Of a stretch of 64,000 nucleotides of DNA, positions 1-10,220 are shown piece by piece. The stretch's first letter is position 1. Each line of letters begins with the position of its first letter. Where the stretch lies: assembly GCF_027923385.1 (NCBI RefSeq), contig NZ_BSEC01000001.1, forward strand, positions 1,500,501-1,564,500, given 5' to 3'. The notes under the pieces are model-generated. The model saw only the letters and a list, made by a program, of their open reading frames with translations, ran no database searches and was not told the DNA's origin. Both the position numbers and the translations under genes were made by a program. Source of the stretch: Methylocystis echinoides (GTDB lineage: Bacteria; Pseudomonadota; Alphaproteobacteria; Rhizobiales; Beijerinckiaceae).

Positions 1-1291
1 CCGTGCGGGACGCGTCATCGCCTTCGGCGGCCGCGCCATGGAGGCGGATGCCCAGGCGAAATATCTCAACTCGCCCGAGACGCCGCTCTTTCACAAGGGC
101 GCGACGCTCTACAATCTCCACAACGCCCGCAAGGCCGCCCATGACGCGGGCAATGTGATCGCCGTCGAAGGCTATATCGACGTCATCGCCCTCACGGCGG
201 CGGGCTTTCCGCAGGCGGTCGCGCCGCTCGGCACGGCGCTGACGGCGGACCAGTGCCAGCTTCTGTGGCGCATGTCGGAGGAGCCGACCCTCTGTTTCGA
301 CGGCGACAAGGCCGGGCTCAAGGCCGCCTTCCGGGCCGTCGACACGGCGCTGCCGCTGATTGGTCCCGGCCGGACATTGCGCTTTGTGCTGCTCCCCGAC
401 GGGCAGGACCCGGACGAGCTCCTGTGCGCCGGCGGGCCGACGGCGGTGGCCCAGGCGCTCGACAAGCCCCTGCCGCTCGTGGACATTCTCTGGTTGCGCG
501 AGACCCAGAACGCGCTGCTCGACACGCCCGAGCGCCGGGCCGGGCTGGAGCGGCGCCTGCGCGAGATCGCCGCCCAGATCGGCGACGAGACGCTGCGCCG
601 CTACTATGCCCAGGAATTGAGCGACCGGCTGGCCCGACTGCTCGGCCGCGCGCCAGCCGGCGGCGGCGGGCGGGGACGGGACTTTGCGCCGCGCCGGCGC
701 AATTTCCCGCGCCGCGGCGAGCCCGAGACGGGGCCGGTGCGCATCAGTGCGGCGCTGGCCAACTCGCCAATGTTTCGTGGCGTCAAGCAGGCCATCGCGC
801 CACGCGACGCCTTGATTTTGCTAATTCTCATGAACCACCCCGAGGTGCTGGCCGCGCAGGTGGAGGAGGTTGGCGGCCTCGAATTCGCCTCAGCCGAGGC
901 GGCGGCGCTGCGCGACGCGATGCTGCGCTGGGCCGAGGCGGGCGGGGGCGCGCGGGAGGATCTGCAACACGCTCTGGAAGAGGCGGGGCTGAGCGGAATC
1001 GCCTCCCGCCTTGCGGCGATGGTCGCGCATGCGGGGCTGTGGAACGTGCGCCCGGAGGCGGCGGCGGCCGACGCCGCGGAGAGCCTGCGTCAGGCTTTGG
1101 TCTTGCATCGTCGTTTCTGGGCGTTAAATAAGGAGCTTCGCGCGGTAGAGGCCCGACTGGCCGAGAACGCCAGCGAATCCGATTTGGCGCGACTGAGGGA
1201 TATTCAAACGCAGCTGTCCGCGCTAGATGGCGCAGAGGCGGCCCTCGAAGGGTTTGGGGCCTCTTCCGGGCGGTCGACCCGCTCGCTTTGA
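1..1291 (+). CDS. dnaG: DNA primase, 5'-truncated by the window edge
   Basis: C-terminal part of bacterial DNA primase, which makes the RNA primers for replication. The reading frame is open from base 2, so the N-terminal zinc finger and part of the polymerase core lie upstream of the window. The first visible residues, GRVIAFGGRAM, are the conserved primase core motif. Then come the Toprim elements VEGYIDVIAL and FDGDKAGLKAA, which supply the metal-binding acidic residues. A Gly/Arg-rich linker (near base 660-720) leads to the alpha-helical C-terminal domain expected to bind DnaB helicase. It ends in TGA at 1289-1291. The next gene is rpoD, the classic macromolecular-synthesis arrangement, and the 208-base gap probably holds the rpoD promoter. 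Confidence 0.95.
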   Translation, partial: RAGRVIAFGGRAMEADAQAKYLNSPETPLFHKGATLYNLHNARKAAHDAGNVIAVEGYIDVIALTAAGFPQAVAPLGTALTADQCQLLWRMSEEPTLCFDGDKAGLKAAFRAVDTALPLIGPGRTLRFVLLPDGQDPDELLCAGGPTAVAQALDKPLPLVDILWLRETQNALLDTPERRAGLERRLREIAAQIGDETLRRYYAQELSDRLARLLGRAPAGGGGRGRDFAPRRRNFPRRGEPETGPVRISAALANSPMFRGVKQAIAPRDALILLILMNHPEVLAAQVEEVGGLEFASAEAAALRDAMLRWAEAGGGAREDLQHALEEAGLSGIASRLAAMVAHAGLWNVRPEAAAADAAESLRQALVLHRRFWALNKELRAVEARLAENASESDLARLRDIQTQLSALDGAEAALEGFGASSGRSTRSL

Positions 1292-1499
1292 CGTTTCTGA
1301 ATGATCGCCTTTTTGAATGTGGTTAGCGGGGCGTTAAGACCACGCGGAGAATGTTGGGGACGAATCGGCGTCCGGCGGTCCACGCCCGCGCCGAATGGGG
1401 GGAGGAAGCCGGAGCGGGCTGTCTCCGGACTTGTCGAGAATACGAGGCCTGGCGGCCGTCCTCCGTGGAGAGGCGCCTGGAGCCCCTGTGGAGCTGTGA

Positions 1500-3515
1500 A
1501 TGGCGAAGAAAGACGAAGACAAGGTCGATAATGAGGGCGCCGCAGCGGTAGACGCCGCGGACGGGCCGCTTCTCGATCTCAACGACGCCGCCGTCAAGCG
1601 GATGATCAAGCAGGCCAAAAAGCGCGGCTTCGTCACTTACGCCGAATTGAACGCTGTTCTTCCTTCCGAAGAAGTGTCCTCCGACCAGATCGAGGACGTC
1701 TATGCGATGCTGTCGGAAATGGGCATCACCGTTTCCGAAGGCGACGATCCGGACGATGTCGAGGAAGAGCAGGCGGCTGAGGAGGAGGAAGCCGAGGGCG
1801 GCGAACTCGTCGAGGGCCCGCGCACGACCGCCGTCGCCACCCGCACTTCCGAGCCCGCCGACCGCACCGACGACCCCGTGCGCATGTATCTGCGCGAGAT
1901 GGGCTCGGTCGAGCTTTTGTCGCGCGAGGGCGAAATCGCCATCGCCAAGCGTATCGAGGCCGGCCGCGAGGCGATGATCGCGGGCCTTTGCGAGAGCCCG
2001 CTGACCTTCCAGGCCATCATCATCTGGCGCGAGGAGCTAGAGGCCGGCAAGGTTCTGCTGCGCGACATCATTGACCTCGAAGCCACCTACGCCGGGCCCG
2101 ACGGCAAGGCCGCCAAGGCGGCCGAGGCCGGCGCCGAGGAGGGCGAGGAACTGGCGCCCGCCACCGCGCCGCGCACGCCGCCGGCCGGACTGGCCGAGGG
2201 CGCGCCGCCGGAAGAGAATTTCGAGGAAGAAGAGGACATGGAGAATTCCGTGTCGCTCTCGGCCATGGAGGCGGAACTCAAGCCGCGCGTGCTGGAGACT
2301 TTCGCGCGCGTCGCCGACGCCTACAAGAAGCTGCGTCGCCTTCAGGATCAGAATGTCGAGAACAAGCTCAAGAACGAGACGCTGACGCCCGCGCAGGAGC
2401 GCAAATACAAGCAGCTCAAGAAAGAGATCGTCACCGATGTGAAGTCTCTCTCGCTCAACCAGAACCGCATCGAGGCGCTGGTCGAGCAGCTCTACGACAT
2501 CAACAAGCGCCTCATCGGCTATGAGACCAAGCTGCTGCGCCTCGCCGACAGCCATGGCGTGGCGCGCGAGGACTTCATCGACAAGTTCCACGGCTCCGAG
2601 CTCGATCCCAAATGGGTCATGCGCGTCGCCAAGCTCGGTTCGAAGGGCTGGAAGGAATTCGTCTCGGAAGAGAAGGACCGCATTCGCGACCTTCGCGCGG
2701 AGATTCATGCGCTCGCGACCGAGACCGGCCTCGAAATTTCCGAATTCCGCAAGATCGTGCACATGGTGCAGAAGGGCGAGCGCGAAGCCCGTCAGGCGAA
2801 GAAGGAAATGGTCGAGGCCAATCTGCGCCTCGTGATTTCCATCGCCAAGAAATACACCAACCGCGGCCTTCAGTTCCTCGACCTCATTCAGGAAGGCAAT
2901 ATCGGCCTGATGAAGGCGGTCGACAAATTCGAATATCGCCGCGGCTACAAATTCTCGACCTACGCGACCTGGTGGATTCGTCAGGCGATCACGCGCTCCA
3001 TCGCGGATCAGGCGCGCACCATCCGCATTCCGGTGCATATGATCGAGACGATCAACAAGATCGTGCGCACCTCGCGCCAGATGCTGCATGAGATCGGCCG
3101 CGAGCCGACGCCGGAGGAGCTCTCCGAAAAGCTCGCCATGCCGCTCGAAAAGGTGCGCAAGGTCTTGAAGATCGCCAAGGAGCCGATCTCGCTCGAAACG
3201 CCGATCGGCGACGAGGAAGATTCGCATCTGGGCGATTTCATCGAGGACAAGAATGCGGTCCTGCCCATCGAGGCGGCGATCCAGTCTAATCTGCGCGAGA
3301 CGACGACGCGCGTGCTGGCGTCACTGACGCCGCGCGAGGAGCGCGTGCTGCGCATGCGTTTCGGCATCGGCATGAACACCGACCATACGCTGGAGGAAGT
3401 GGGCCAGCAGTTCTCGGTGACGCGCGAGCGCATTCGTCAGATCGAGGCGAAGGCGCTGCGCAAGCTGAAGCATCCGAGCCGCAGCCGCAAGCTGAGAAGC
3501 TTTCTGGATAATTGA
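1500..3515 (+). CDS. rpoD: Primary sigma factor RpoD (sigma-70)
   Basis: 671-residue housekeeping sigma factor that directs RNA polymerase to -35/-10 promoters. Region 1.1 is at residues about 20-80 ([19 protein letters not shown]). Region 1.2 starts at [17 protein letters not shown] long acidic non-conserved insertion separates 1.2 from region 2, as in other primary sigmas. Region 2 begins near residue 437 ([18 protein letters not shown]) and contains the -10-binding [14 protein letters not shown]. Region 4.2 ends the protein ([20 protein letters not shown]). The ATG is preceded by GGAG with normal spacing. Length matches alphaproteobacterial RpoD. A large inverted repeat follows the stop and may end the transcript. 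Confidence 0.98.
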   Translation: MAKKDEDKVDNEGAAAVDAADGPLLDLNDAAVKRMIKQAKKRGFVTYAELNAVLPSEEVSSDQIEDVYAMLSEMGITVSEGDDPDDVEEEQAAEEEEAEGGELVEGPRTTAVATRTSEPADRTDDPVRMYLREMGSVELLSREGEIAIAKRIEAGREAMIAGLCESPLTFQAIIIWREELEAGKVLLRDIIDLEATYAGPDGKAAKAAEAGAEEGEELAPATAPRTPPAGLAEGAPPEENFEEEEDMENSVSLSAMEAELKPRVLETFARVADAYKKLRRLQDQNVENKLKNETLTPAQERKYKQLKKEIVTDVKSLSLNQNRIEALVEQLYDINKRLIGYETKLLRLADSHGVAREDFIDKFHGSELDPKWVMRVAKLGSKGWKEFVSEEKDRIRDLRAEIHALATETGLEISEFRKIVHMVQKGEREARQAKKEMVEANLRLVISIAKKYTNRGLQFLDLIQEGNIGLMKAVDKFEYRRGYKFSTYATWWIRQAITRSIADQARTIRIPVHMIETINKIVRTSRQMLHEIGREPTPEELSEKLAMPLEKVRKVLKIAKEPISLETPIGDEEDSHLGDFIEDKNAVLPIEAAIQSNLRETTTRVLASLTPREERVLRMRFGIGMNTDHTLEEVGQQFSVTRERIRQIEAKALRKLKHPSRSRKLRSFLDN

Positions 3516-3564
3516 TTCCGAAGCTGGCGTCCTGGCTTCTTCCTGCATGTGCATGAGTGGCTTT

Positions 3565-3657
3565 GCCCCTCACCCCAACCCTCTCCCCGCCTTGCGGGGA
3601 GAGGGAGACGCGCCACTCCCTCTCCCCGCTTGCGGGGAGAGGGTTGGGGTGAGGGGC
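3565..3657. repeat. Intergenic double-hairpin palindrome (REP-like), possible bidirectional terminator
   Basis: A 93-base near-perfect inverted repeat. The outer arms read GCCCCTCACCCCAACCCTC on the left and the reverse complement on the right, and each half also contains a short CTCCCCGC/GCGGGGAG hairpin. It lies between the convergent ends of rpoD and the MFS gene, so it could terminate both transcripts, though there is no T-run. A related element with the same architecture is at 47346-47502. Elements of this look are common between genes in Hyphomicrobiales (recalled, not searched). Confidence 0.85.
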
Positions 3658-3691
3658 AGGCCGTAATGGCAAATGGAAGAGAGGCGAGGCC

Positions 3692-4972
3692 TCAATCCTC
3701 CATCCGCGACCTCTCCTTCGTCTCCGGCATGGTCGCATACACGACCAGCGACACAAAAATCGCCGCGCTGGCGTACCAATAAAACCAGCTCTCATGCCCC
3801 TGCGCCTTGAACCACAAGGCGACATATTCGGCGGAGCCGCCGAACACCGAAACCGTCACGGCATAGGGCAGGGCGACGCCCGTCACGCGAATGGCGGCGG
3901 GAAAGAGCTCCGCTTTCACGACGGCGTTGATCGACGTGTAGAGTCCGACAATCAGCCAGGCCAGGCAGATGAGCGCGAAGGCTGACCAGGCGTCGCGCGT
4001 GTTTCCGATCGCGGTGAGCAGCGGCGTGGTGAAAAGCGTTCCGAGCACGCCGAAGGCGATCAACATGGGACGCCGCCCGACGCGATCCGAGAGCGCGCCG
4101 TAAATCGGTTGCAGAAGGAGCGCGAAGAGCAGCGCGCCCGCCGAAACCCATGTCGTCTGCGTCGCGCTCAGCCCGACGGAGAGCTTCAGGAATTTCTGCA
4201 TGTAGGTCGTGTAGACATAGAAGGCGATGGTGCCGCCGAGCGTCAGTCCGACAACCGTCGCCGTCTCGCGCTTGTGGGCGAGGAGCCCCCGCAATCCGCC
4301 GGGCTCCTTGCGCGCCGTCTCGAAAGCCGCCGTTTCGGTCAGGTCGCGGCGCATGATGAGCACGACGACGGCAAGAAGCGCGCCGATCGCGAAGGCGATG
4401 CGCCAGCCCCAGTCGCGCAGCGCCCGATCGTCGAGCACGAAATTCTGGAGGATCAGCAACACGCAGAGCGCCAGCAACTGGCCGGCGATCATCGTCACAT
4501 ATTGGAAGCTGGAATAGAAACCGCGTCGCGCGGGCGTCGCCGTTTCGGCGAGATAGGCGGCGCTCGATCCATACTCGCCGCCAAGGCTGAGGCCCTGAAT
4601 CAGTCGCGCGAACAGCAGCAGCGCCGGCGCCCCCGCGCCGATCGAGGCGTAAGTCGGAACCAGCGCGATGATGAGCGAGCCCGCGCACATCAATAGAACC
4701 GACAGCATCAGCGCGACGCGGCGTCCGCGCCCGTCGCCGATGCGGCCGAAAACATAGGCGCCGATCGGACGCATGAAGAAGCCCAGCGCGAAAACCCCGG
4801 AGGCGGAGAGCATCTGCGCGACAGGGTCGTCGCCGGGAAAGAAGGCGTCGGCGAAATAGAGCGAGAAGGCCGAATAGACGTAGAAATCGTACCACTCGAC
4901 CAGATTGCCGGCGGAGCCGATGAGGATGGCGCCGATCCGCGCCCTGTCGGTCAGCGGGGCGCGATTCAGCAT
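3692..4972 (-). CDS. MFS transporter, metabolite:H+ symporter (MHS/KgtP-like) family
   Basis: 426-residue, 12-TM inner-membrane permease. The N-terminal segment GNLVEWYDFYVYSAF and the following FFMRPIGAYVFGRIGDGRGRR are hallmark motifs of the MHS subfamily (alpha-ketoglutarate, proline/betaine, citrate and shikimate permeases). The substrate is therefore probably a dicarboxylate or osmolyte, but cannot be told from sequence. I chose the ATG at 4972, one base after the upstream gene's TGA; an in-frame TTG at 4993 would overlap that gene by 20 bases. It is the last gene of a minus-strand run ispA - DUF1345 - MFS. The stop faces the palindrome shared with rpoD. Confidence 0.88.
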   Translation of the reverse strand: MLNRAPLTDRARIGAILIGSAGNLVEWYDFYVYSAFSLYFADAFFPGDDPVAQMLSASGVFALGFFMRPIGAYVFGRIGDGRGRRVALMLSVLLMCAGSLIIALVPTYASIGAGAPALLLFARLIQGLSLGGEYGSSAAYLAETATPARRGFYSSFQYVTMIAGQLLALCVLLILQNFVLDDRALRDWGWRIAFAIGALLAVVVLIMRRDLTETAAFETARKEPGGLRGLLAHKRETATVVGLTLGGTIAFYVYTTYMQKFLKLSVGLSATQTTWVSAGALLFALLLQPIYGALSDRVGRRPMLIAFGVLGTLFTTPLLTAIGNTRDAWSAFALICLAWLIVGLYTSINAVVKAELFPAAIRVTGVALPYAVTVSVFGGSAEYVALWFKAQGHESWFYWYASAAIFVSLVVYATMPETKERSRMED

Positions 4973-4973
4973 G

Positions 4974-5723
4974 TCAGACAAATTGGCTCGCAATATTGAC
5001 CATCAGCGCAAGAATGGTCGTGTTGAAGAAGAAGGCCACGACGCCGTGCACGAGCGCCACGACGCGCATGCGCCGCGAGCAGATTTCGACATCGGCGGTC
5101 TGGCTGGCGACTCCGATGACGTAAGAGAAATAGAGGAAGTCGATATATTGCGGCGTCTGCGTCATGGGAAAACGCAGCCCGCCCGCCGCGTGCGACGAAG
5201 GGTCCTGCGCCTGCGCGGCTTCGGCATAGAATTCATGCGCGTAATGCAGCGCGAAAATCAGATGCATGAAGGCCCATGAAGTGAAGACGGTGACGACGGC
5301 CAGCAGGACATGCGGTCCCTTCTCTTCGCCGATCAGGGCTTTCGATTGTCCGAGTTCCGCGATAATGGCGCCGATGGCGACGCAGGTCGCGGTCGCGGTC
5401 AGAAAGAGCACGGCGTTGCGCCCTTCGTCCGAGACGAGCGCACGGCGGCGGATGGACTCATGCGTCGAGCGCATGATCATCCGCGACGCCGCCGCCAGAT
5501 ACAGCAGCACCGCGATATTCCAGCCGATCAAGCCGCGCGTGACGGCGCTGAAGTCCAGCGGCAGCCAGTCGGGCGTCATCGACGTGCGGGGAATCGCCTC
5601 CGGCAGCGTCAGGCCGACCAGGACGCCGATGAGGCCGCAGATGGCGATCCGGAAATGCGCGCGAATGGCGCGCAGCGGCCCAAGCAGCGGCGACAGGATT
5701 CTCCGGTTTACGCTCGCCGCCAC
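4974..5723 (-). CDS. DUF1345 family membrane protein
   Basis: 249-residue integral membrane protein of unknown function, recognised as DUF1345 from its overall pattern: several hydrophobic helices and the motif YIDFLYFSYVIGVASQTADV. About five to six TM segments are visible (around residues 25-45, 60-80, 100-125, 135-155, 195-215, 225-245). The start is GTG at 5723, without a strong ribosome site. It sits 12 bases after ispA and abuts the MFS gene, so the three are probably co-transcribed. Nothing in the context explains its job. Confidence 0.75.
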   Translation of the reverse strand: MAASVNRRILSPLLGPLRAIRAHFRIAICGLIGVLVGLTLPEAIPRTSMTPDWLPLDFSAVTRGLIGWNIAVLLYLAAASRMIMRSTHESIRRRALVSDEGRNAVLFLTATATCVAIGAIIAELGQSKALIGEEKGPHVLLAVVTVFTSWAFMHLIFALHYAHEFYAEAAQAQDPSSHAAGGLRFPMTQTPQYIDFLYFSYVIGVASQTADVEICSRRMRVVALVHGVVAFFFNTTILALMVNIASQFV

Positions 5724-5735
5724 GCCGCGCCGCTT

Positions 5736-6668
5736 CTAGCTGCGCCGCGCGGCGACGAAGCGCGCGGCTTCCGCCAGCACCTCCGTGCGTTCGCCGAGCC
5801 CAGTCTCGGCGAGGGCGGCGGTCGCCTCATTGACGAGCGCGTCGCACCGCGCGCGCGCGGCGTCGAGGCCGAGCAGCGCGACGAGCGTCGCCTTGCCGCG
5901 TTCGGCGTCCTTGCCCGCGCGCTTGCCGAGCGCCGCCGTGTCGCCCTCGGCGTCGAGAATGTCGTCGGCGATCTGGAAGGCCGCGCCGAGCGCCTTGCCG
6001 TAGCGGTGCAGCGCCGCCGCCTGCTGGGGCGTCGCGCCGCCGAGAATGGCGCCGGCGTCCACCGCGAAGCGCAGCAGCGCGCCGGTCTTCATCGCCTGCA
6101 TCTGAAGCGTCTCGGCCTGGTCGAGCGGCGTCGCGGCGGCTTCGGCCGCAAGATCCAGCGCCTGACCCCCAACCATGCCGCCGAGGCCGGCCGCGCGCGC
6201 CAGCGCCAGCACAAGCGCCGCCCGGAGCGCGCCGTCGGGGTGCGTCGCCGGATCGGCGACGACGTCAAACGCGTAGGTCAACAGGCCGTCGCCGGAGAGA
6301 ATGGCGGTCGCCTCGTCGAAAGCCTTGTGCGCCGTGGGGCGGCCGCGGCGCAGATCGTCGTCGTCCATCGCCGGCAGATCGTCATGGACGAGCGAATAGC
6401 AGTGGATCATCTCCAGCGCGCAGGCCGTGCGCAGCGCGCTCGCGCCCTCGACGCCAAAGAGGCGCGCGCTCTCGATCACCAGAAAAGGGCGCAGCCGCTT
6501 GCCGCCGCCGAGCGTCGAATAACGCATCGCCTCGAGCAGCCGCGCGGGCCGCGTGATTTCCCCCGGCAGCGCCGTCGGCGCCAGAAGCGCGTCGAGCGCG
6601 GCTTCCGTGGCCTCGGCGGCTCCGTCCAGACGTCGACGAAACTCCTCGGCGCGATTGGCGGCGTCCAT
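5736..6668 (-). CDS. ispA: Farnesyl diphosphate synthase (short-chain polyprenyl synthase)
   Basis: 310-residue trans-prenyltransferase that condenses DMAPP/GPP with IPP to make farnesyl diphosphate for quinones, undecaprenyl phosphate and hopanoids. GGGKRLRPFLV is the IPP-binding region. DDLPAMDDDDLRRGRPT contains the first aspartate-rich motif and DDILD the second. The start at 6668 is the first methionine (MDAANRAEEF) and is preceded by AAAAGGACAGGAA, a clear ribosome site. An upstream in-frame extension lacks such support. Length fits the IspA family. First gene of a minus-strand group. Confidence 0.95.
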   Translation of the reverse strand: MDAANRAEEFRRRLDGAAEATEAALDALLAPTALPGEITRPARLLEAMRYSTLGGGKRLRPFLVIESARLFGVEGASALRTACALEMIHCYSLVHDDLPAMDDDDLRRGRPTAHKAFDEATAILSGDGLLTYAFDVVADPATHPDGALRAALVLALARAAGLGGMVGGQALDLAAEAAATPLDQAETLQMQAMKTGALLRFAVDAGAILGGATPQQAAALHRYGKALGAAFQIADDILDAEGDTAALGKRAGKDAERGKATLVALLGLDAARARCDALVNEATAALAETGLGERTEVLAEAARFVAARRS

Positions 6669-6958
6669 TTCCTGTCCTTTTCGATGAAAGCTGGGTCTTT
6701 CCGCTGCTAGCAAATTATCGCGGAAAGCCCAAGGCCCGCGCGGCGGGGGCGGTTCGCCCGCCGCCATGCGCCCGCCACAGACGCCGCGCGCCGGCGGCGA
6801 AGTTGTGGCGCTTCTCAGGCCATTGAAAACCCGAAAGTTTTCGATTGTTGCGGCGCTGCCACAGCATTTTCTTCGGCGTTACTTTACGGTTTCCCCGAAA
6901 GCTCCGCGCATGCTGCGCATCGACGCTGCGGGGCGTCATCCCCAGGAGGAGTGAAGGC

Positions 6959-7249
6959 ATGAAGAAGGTTTTGCTGCTGACGGCTGCGGTCGCGCTGGCT
7001 GCGCCGCTCATGGGCTGCAATTCGCCGGGCGAGCGCGCCGCTGGCGGCGCGGTGATCGGCGGCCTCGGCGGCGCGGGCATTGGCGCGCTGGCCTCGGGCG
7101 GTTCGACGGGAGCCACGCTTGCCGGCGCCGCGGTCGGCGCGGCGTCGGGCGCTGTCGTGGGCGCCGCCACGGCCCCGCCGCAGCGTTGTGCGAAGTGGGG
7201 CTATGATTACTACGGCAACCGCACCTGCGTCGCCTTCTACAATTATTGA
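6959..7249 (+). CDS. Small glycine-zipper outer-membrane lipoprotein
   Basis: 96-residue secreted protein. A signal peptide (MKKVLLLTAAVALAAPL) ends in the lipobox LMGC, so the Cys at position 20 should be lipidated. The middle is a Gly/Ala-rich glycine-zipper stretch (GGAVIGGLGGAGIGAL and a second copy), as in SlyB/Rick_17kDa-type proteins. The C-terminus CAKWGYDYYGNRTC holds two Cys that could form a disulphide. The start is preceded by AGGAGGAGTGAAGGC. A hairpin with a short T-rich tail follows. Role: probably envelope integrity, inferred only from the family. Confidence 0.8.
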   Translation: MKKVLLLTAAVALAAPLMGCNSPGERAAGGAVIGGLGGAGIGALASGGSTGATLAGAAVGAASGAVVGAATAPPQRCAKWGYDYYGNRTCVAFYNY

Positions 7250-7257
7250 CGAAACGA

Positions 7258-7285
7258 GCCGCGGGGGATTTCCGCGGCTTTTCCC
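7258..7285 (+). terminator. Putative intrinsic terminator after the lipoprotein gene
   Basis: Seven-base-pair GC stem GCCGCGG/CCGCGGC with a 7-base loop, followed by TTTTCCCTTT. The T-run is short, so termination may be weak. It begins eight bases after the stop codon. Confidence 0.6.
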
Positions 7286-7337
7286 TTTCCTGACCGGGCG
7301 GCGCGACGTCCTTTGGCGCGCCAACTTTGCTGCGCCT

Positions 7338-8231
7338 TCATGGCGCGTGAATAGTGCCGTTCTCGGCCGACGCCCACAACAGGCCGGGGGTGGAATGCGC
7401 CACGCCGCAGCGTCCCGCGCGATCCACCATGATGAGCCCGCCCGAACCCCGCACCCGGCGCATGAGATAGGCGACCGCGGCCTTGGCCGCCTCGGGCGCC
7501 GCCAACCCCTGGGTTTCGACAAACAGCGCCGCCGTGCGCGCGAGACAGGTGCGCAGGAACTTCTCCCCGACGCCGGTGCAGGAAATGGCGCAGGACTCAT
7601 TGTCGGCATAGACGCCTGCGCCGATCACGGGCGAGTCGCCGACACGCCCGCTCATCTGATTGACAAGGCCGCCGGTGGAGGTGGCCGCCGCGAGATTGCC
7701 CGCCCCGTCGCGCGCGACGGCGCCGACGGTGCCCAGCTTGCCGCTTACGGGTTCCGCGTGATCCAGCGTCACCGCCCCCCGCGCCTTGGTGCGGGCCAGT
7801 TCCTCCAGCCGCGCCGGCGTCACGAAATAGGAATCGGCTTCGAAGGCGAGGCGATGGGCGCGGCCCAGACGCTCCGCGCCGGCGCCGATCATGAACACAT
7901 GCGGGGTCGTCTCCATCACCAGCCGCGCCAGCCGCACCGGATTGCGAACGCCCTTGACGCCGGCGACCGCCCCCGCCGCGAGCGAGCGGCCGTCCATGAT
8001 CGACGCGTCGCAAAAGGCCTCGCCCTCTGCGTTGAGAACCGAGCCGCAGCCGGCGTTGAAGAGGGGATCGTCTTCGAGCAGCGCCACGCAGTGTGAGACC
8101 ACATCGAGCGCGCCGGCGCCTTCTTCGAGCAGCCGGGCGCCCGCCTCGACAATGCGCCTCAGCGACGGCGCGTAGCGCTCGGGGGCGCGGATGGCGCCGG
8201 CGCCGCCGTGGATGACAAGCATATGCGACAT
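7338..8231 (-). CDS. Isoaspartyl peptidase / L-asparaginase (Ntn-hydrolase)
   Basis: 297-residue plant-type asparaginase of the Ntn-hydrolase fold. It removes isoaspartyl residues from peptides or hydrolyses asparagine after self-cleavage into two subunits. The N-terminal IHGGAGAI, the [21 protein letters not shown] block and the autocleavage/catalytic site GTVGAVARD (Thr nucleophile) are all visible, as is the later STGG motif. The chosen start is [10 protein letters not shown] at 8231; an internal Met at 8222 or the upstream one at 8273 are alternatives. A single-copy gene divergent from the globin-MCP leader. Confidence 0.9.
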   Translation of the reverse strand: MSHMLVIHGGAGAIRAPERYAPSLRRIVEAGARLLEEGAGALDVVSHCVALLEDDPLFNAGCGSVLNAEGEAFCDASIMDGRSLAAGAVAGVKGVRNPVRLARLVMETTPHVFMIGAGAERLGRAHRLAFEADSYFVTPARLEELARTKARGAVTLDHAEPVSGKLGTVGAVARDGAGNLAAATSTGGLVNQMSGRVGDSPVIGAGVYADNESCAISCTGVGEKFLRTCLARTAALFVETQGLAAPEAAKAAVAYLMRRVRGSGGLIMVDRAGRCGVAHSTPGLLWASAENGTIHAP

Positions 8232-8380
8232 GACCTGCTCACCGTGGGATTTACATCCAGGCAATATAGTCATTCGCCAAAGAAAGCATGGCGGAAATTG
8301 CGCGGAGATTGGCCGCCGGGACGCTGTCGTCCTGCGGCTCCGGGCCTATTCTCAAGAACAGGAACCTCCCTTCTACAACT

Positions 8381-8407
8381 CGCCCGGGCCCACCCGGGCG
8401 TCTTTTT
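8381..8407 (+). terminator. Intrinsic-terminator-like hairpin in the leader of the globin MCP
   Basis: A perfect 8-bp stem CGCCCGGG/CCCGGGCG with a 4-base loop, followed by TC and five T residues, lies in the 309-base gap between iaaA and the MCP. No gene ends just upstream on this strand. It could therefore be a leader attenuator for the MCP or the end of an unannotated small RNA. The rest of the gap shows no coding signal. Confidence 0.5.
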
Positions 8408-8540
8408 GCCTGCCTGGCGCAGCGGCGAGCGTACAGGCGGCGTCTCCCGTAATCCCGGCGCAATGCAGATGCTGTTCAATGGACAGGCCTTTATACGCCC
8501 GACGGCGGAAAAAAGGGCTTCTGCGAAAAGGACAACCGCC

Positions 8541-10094
8541 TTGAACGATCTGCCCGAAGTTATCGAGCGCCTGCGCTTTATCGGCCTGGACGACGCAGCG
8601 CGACAACACCTCGTCGCGCTGAAGCCCGCTCTTGAAAAAGAATTGCCGGCGGCCTTGGACGAATTCTACCAACGCGTTCAGGCCCAAGGCAAATTGCGCC
8701 ATTTCTTTCCCGACAAGAAAGCTGCCGAAAGCGCCAGGGCGCGACAGCTCGATCATTGGAGCTCGATAGCAAACGGCAATTTCTCCGAGCGATTTCTGGC
8801 GACGTGCCAGGCGATCGGCCGATCGCATGCGCGGCTCGGGCTCTCGCCGCGATGGTATATCGGGGGCTATGCGATCATCCTCGATCAGTTGATCCGGCGC
8901 GTATTCGAAGCGCGGCCGCCGAAAACCGTCTTCGGCGCGCGCGGCGCGAGCTCCACGCAACTCGCTCAGGAGATCGGCGTCCTGGTGAAGGCCACCCTGC
9001 TCGATATGGATCTCGCCATATCGGTCTATCTGGAGGAGCTCGAGGCGAAACGCCGGGAGAGCGAAAAGAACCGCGCCCGCTCCGAAGAGGAACAGCGCGC
9101 GATCTTTGCGGCTTTCGACGAAAAGCTGCGGCGCCTCGCGGAAGGCGATCTGACTGCGAAGATGGAAAACAGTTTCACTGGGGAATACGAGAACTTTCGC
9201 GCCAATTTCAACATGGCGCTCGACAGCCTCGCGGATGCGATGACGACAATCAGCGCCGCCGTGGAAAGCTTCCAGGGAACAGCTGGCGAGATTGCAGTGG
9301 CGTCGGACAGCCTCTCCGCACGAACTGAAAAACAGGCCGCAAGCCTCGAAGAATCCGCTGCGGCGCTCAATCAGATTACAGACGCTGTCGGTCAGAACGC
9401 CACCGGCGCCAAGAAAGTCGCCGATATTGTCGCTGGCGCGCGGATCGAGGCCGCCCGCTCATCCGAAGTGATGCAGTCCGCAAATGGCGCGATGGCCGAG
9501 ATCAAGGAAAGCTTCGAGAAAATCAGCGGCACGCTGAGCATGATCGATGAGATCGCCTTCCAGACAAATCTGCTCGCCCTCAATGCGGGCGTCGAAGCGG
9601 CGCGGGCGGGTGAAGCCGGAAGAGGCTTTGCGGTGGTCGCGCAGGAGGTGCGGGTTCTCGCGCAACGATCGGCGGAGGCGGCCAAAGTCATCAAGAGCCT
9701 CCTCGCCAATTCGTCCTCGCATGTCGACCGGGGCGTCAAATCCGTTGCAGAGACGGGCGACGCGTTGATCGGGATTGTCAGCAGGGTGGCGGAAATCGAC
9801 AAGCTGGTCGCCGTGATTGCGACATCCTCCGAGGATCAGGCATCGAGTCTGAATGAAATCAACCAGGCCATTGCGCAGATGGATCAGGTTACGCAGCAGA
9901 ACGCGGCGATGGTGGAAGAAGCAACCGCCGCGGCGGCGAGTCTCAAATCGGAATCGAGCCAGCTTGCGGCAAATGTGTCGCGCTTCCGTGTCGAACCCGG
10001 CGCCGGCAAGACGGCGCCAAACGCTGTCGACGCCGCGCAGGCGAAGATTGCAGACGCATTCGGCGCACGCCGGGAAACAGCCGCTCAATATTAG
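8541..10094 (+). CDS. Globin-coupled soluble chemoreceptor (aerotaxis MCP)
   Basis: 517-residue cytoplasmic methyl-accepting protein with no TM helix. Residues 1-165 form a protoglobin sensor: the motif [19 protein letters not shown] places the proximal heme His at residue 96. A HAMP-like stretch follows ([17 protein letters not shown]), then the MCP signalling domain with the hairpin tip [20 protein letters not shown]. It probably senses O2 (HemAT-type) and signals through the neighbouring Che proteins. I chose TTG 8541 because AAAAGGA lies at the right distance; ATG 8463 has no ribosome site. Unlike the other membrane MCPs here, it ends in AAQY and lacks a W-E-E-F tether. Confidence 0.88.
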   Translation: MNDLPEVIERLRFIGLDDAARQHLVALKPALEKELPAALDEFYQRVQAQGKLRHFFPDKKAAESARARQLDHWSSIANGNFSERFLATCQAIGRSHARLGLSPRWYIGGYAIILDQLIRRVFEARPPKTVFGARGASSTQLAQEIGVLVKATLLDMDLAISVYLEELEAKRRESEKNRARSEEEQRAIFAAFDEKLRRLAEGDLTAKMENSFTGEYENFRANFNMALDSLADAMTTISAAVESFQGTAGEIAVASDSLSARTEKQAASLEESAAALNQITDAVGQNATGAKKVADIVAGARIEAARSSEVMQSANGAMAEIKESFEKISGTLSMIDEIAFQTNLLALNAGVEAARAGEAGRGFAVVAQEVRVLAQRSAEAAKVIKSLLANSSSHVDRGVKSVAETGDALIGIVSRVAEIDKLVAVIATSSEDQASSLNEINQAIAQMDQVTQQNAAMVEEATAAAASLKSESSQLAANVSRFRVEPGAGKTAPNAVDAAQAKIADAFGARRETAAQY

Positions 10095-10220
10095 CGGCGA
10101 ATGTTGGCGTCCGGCGCCGGGCGGCGGAGCGCAGCCCATGTGTGGAGGCGTCTACAGAGCAAATATGCGCCTCCCGCTCTCTCAACTCACATATTTCCGC
10201 GTAATGCGTCTTTTGAACTA

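Noticed and set aside
1301..1531. Small open frame between dnaG and rpoD
   Set aside because: It overlaps the rpoD start, is Arg/Pro/Gly-rich and matches no family; it is more likely leader/promoter DNA.
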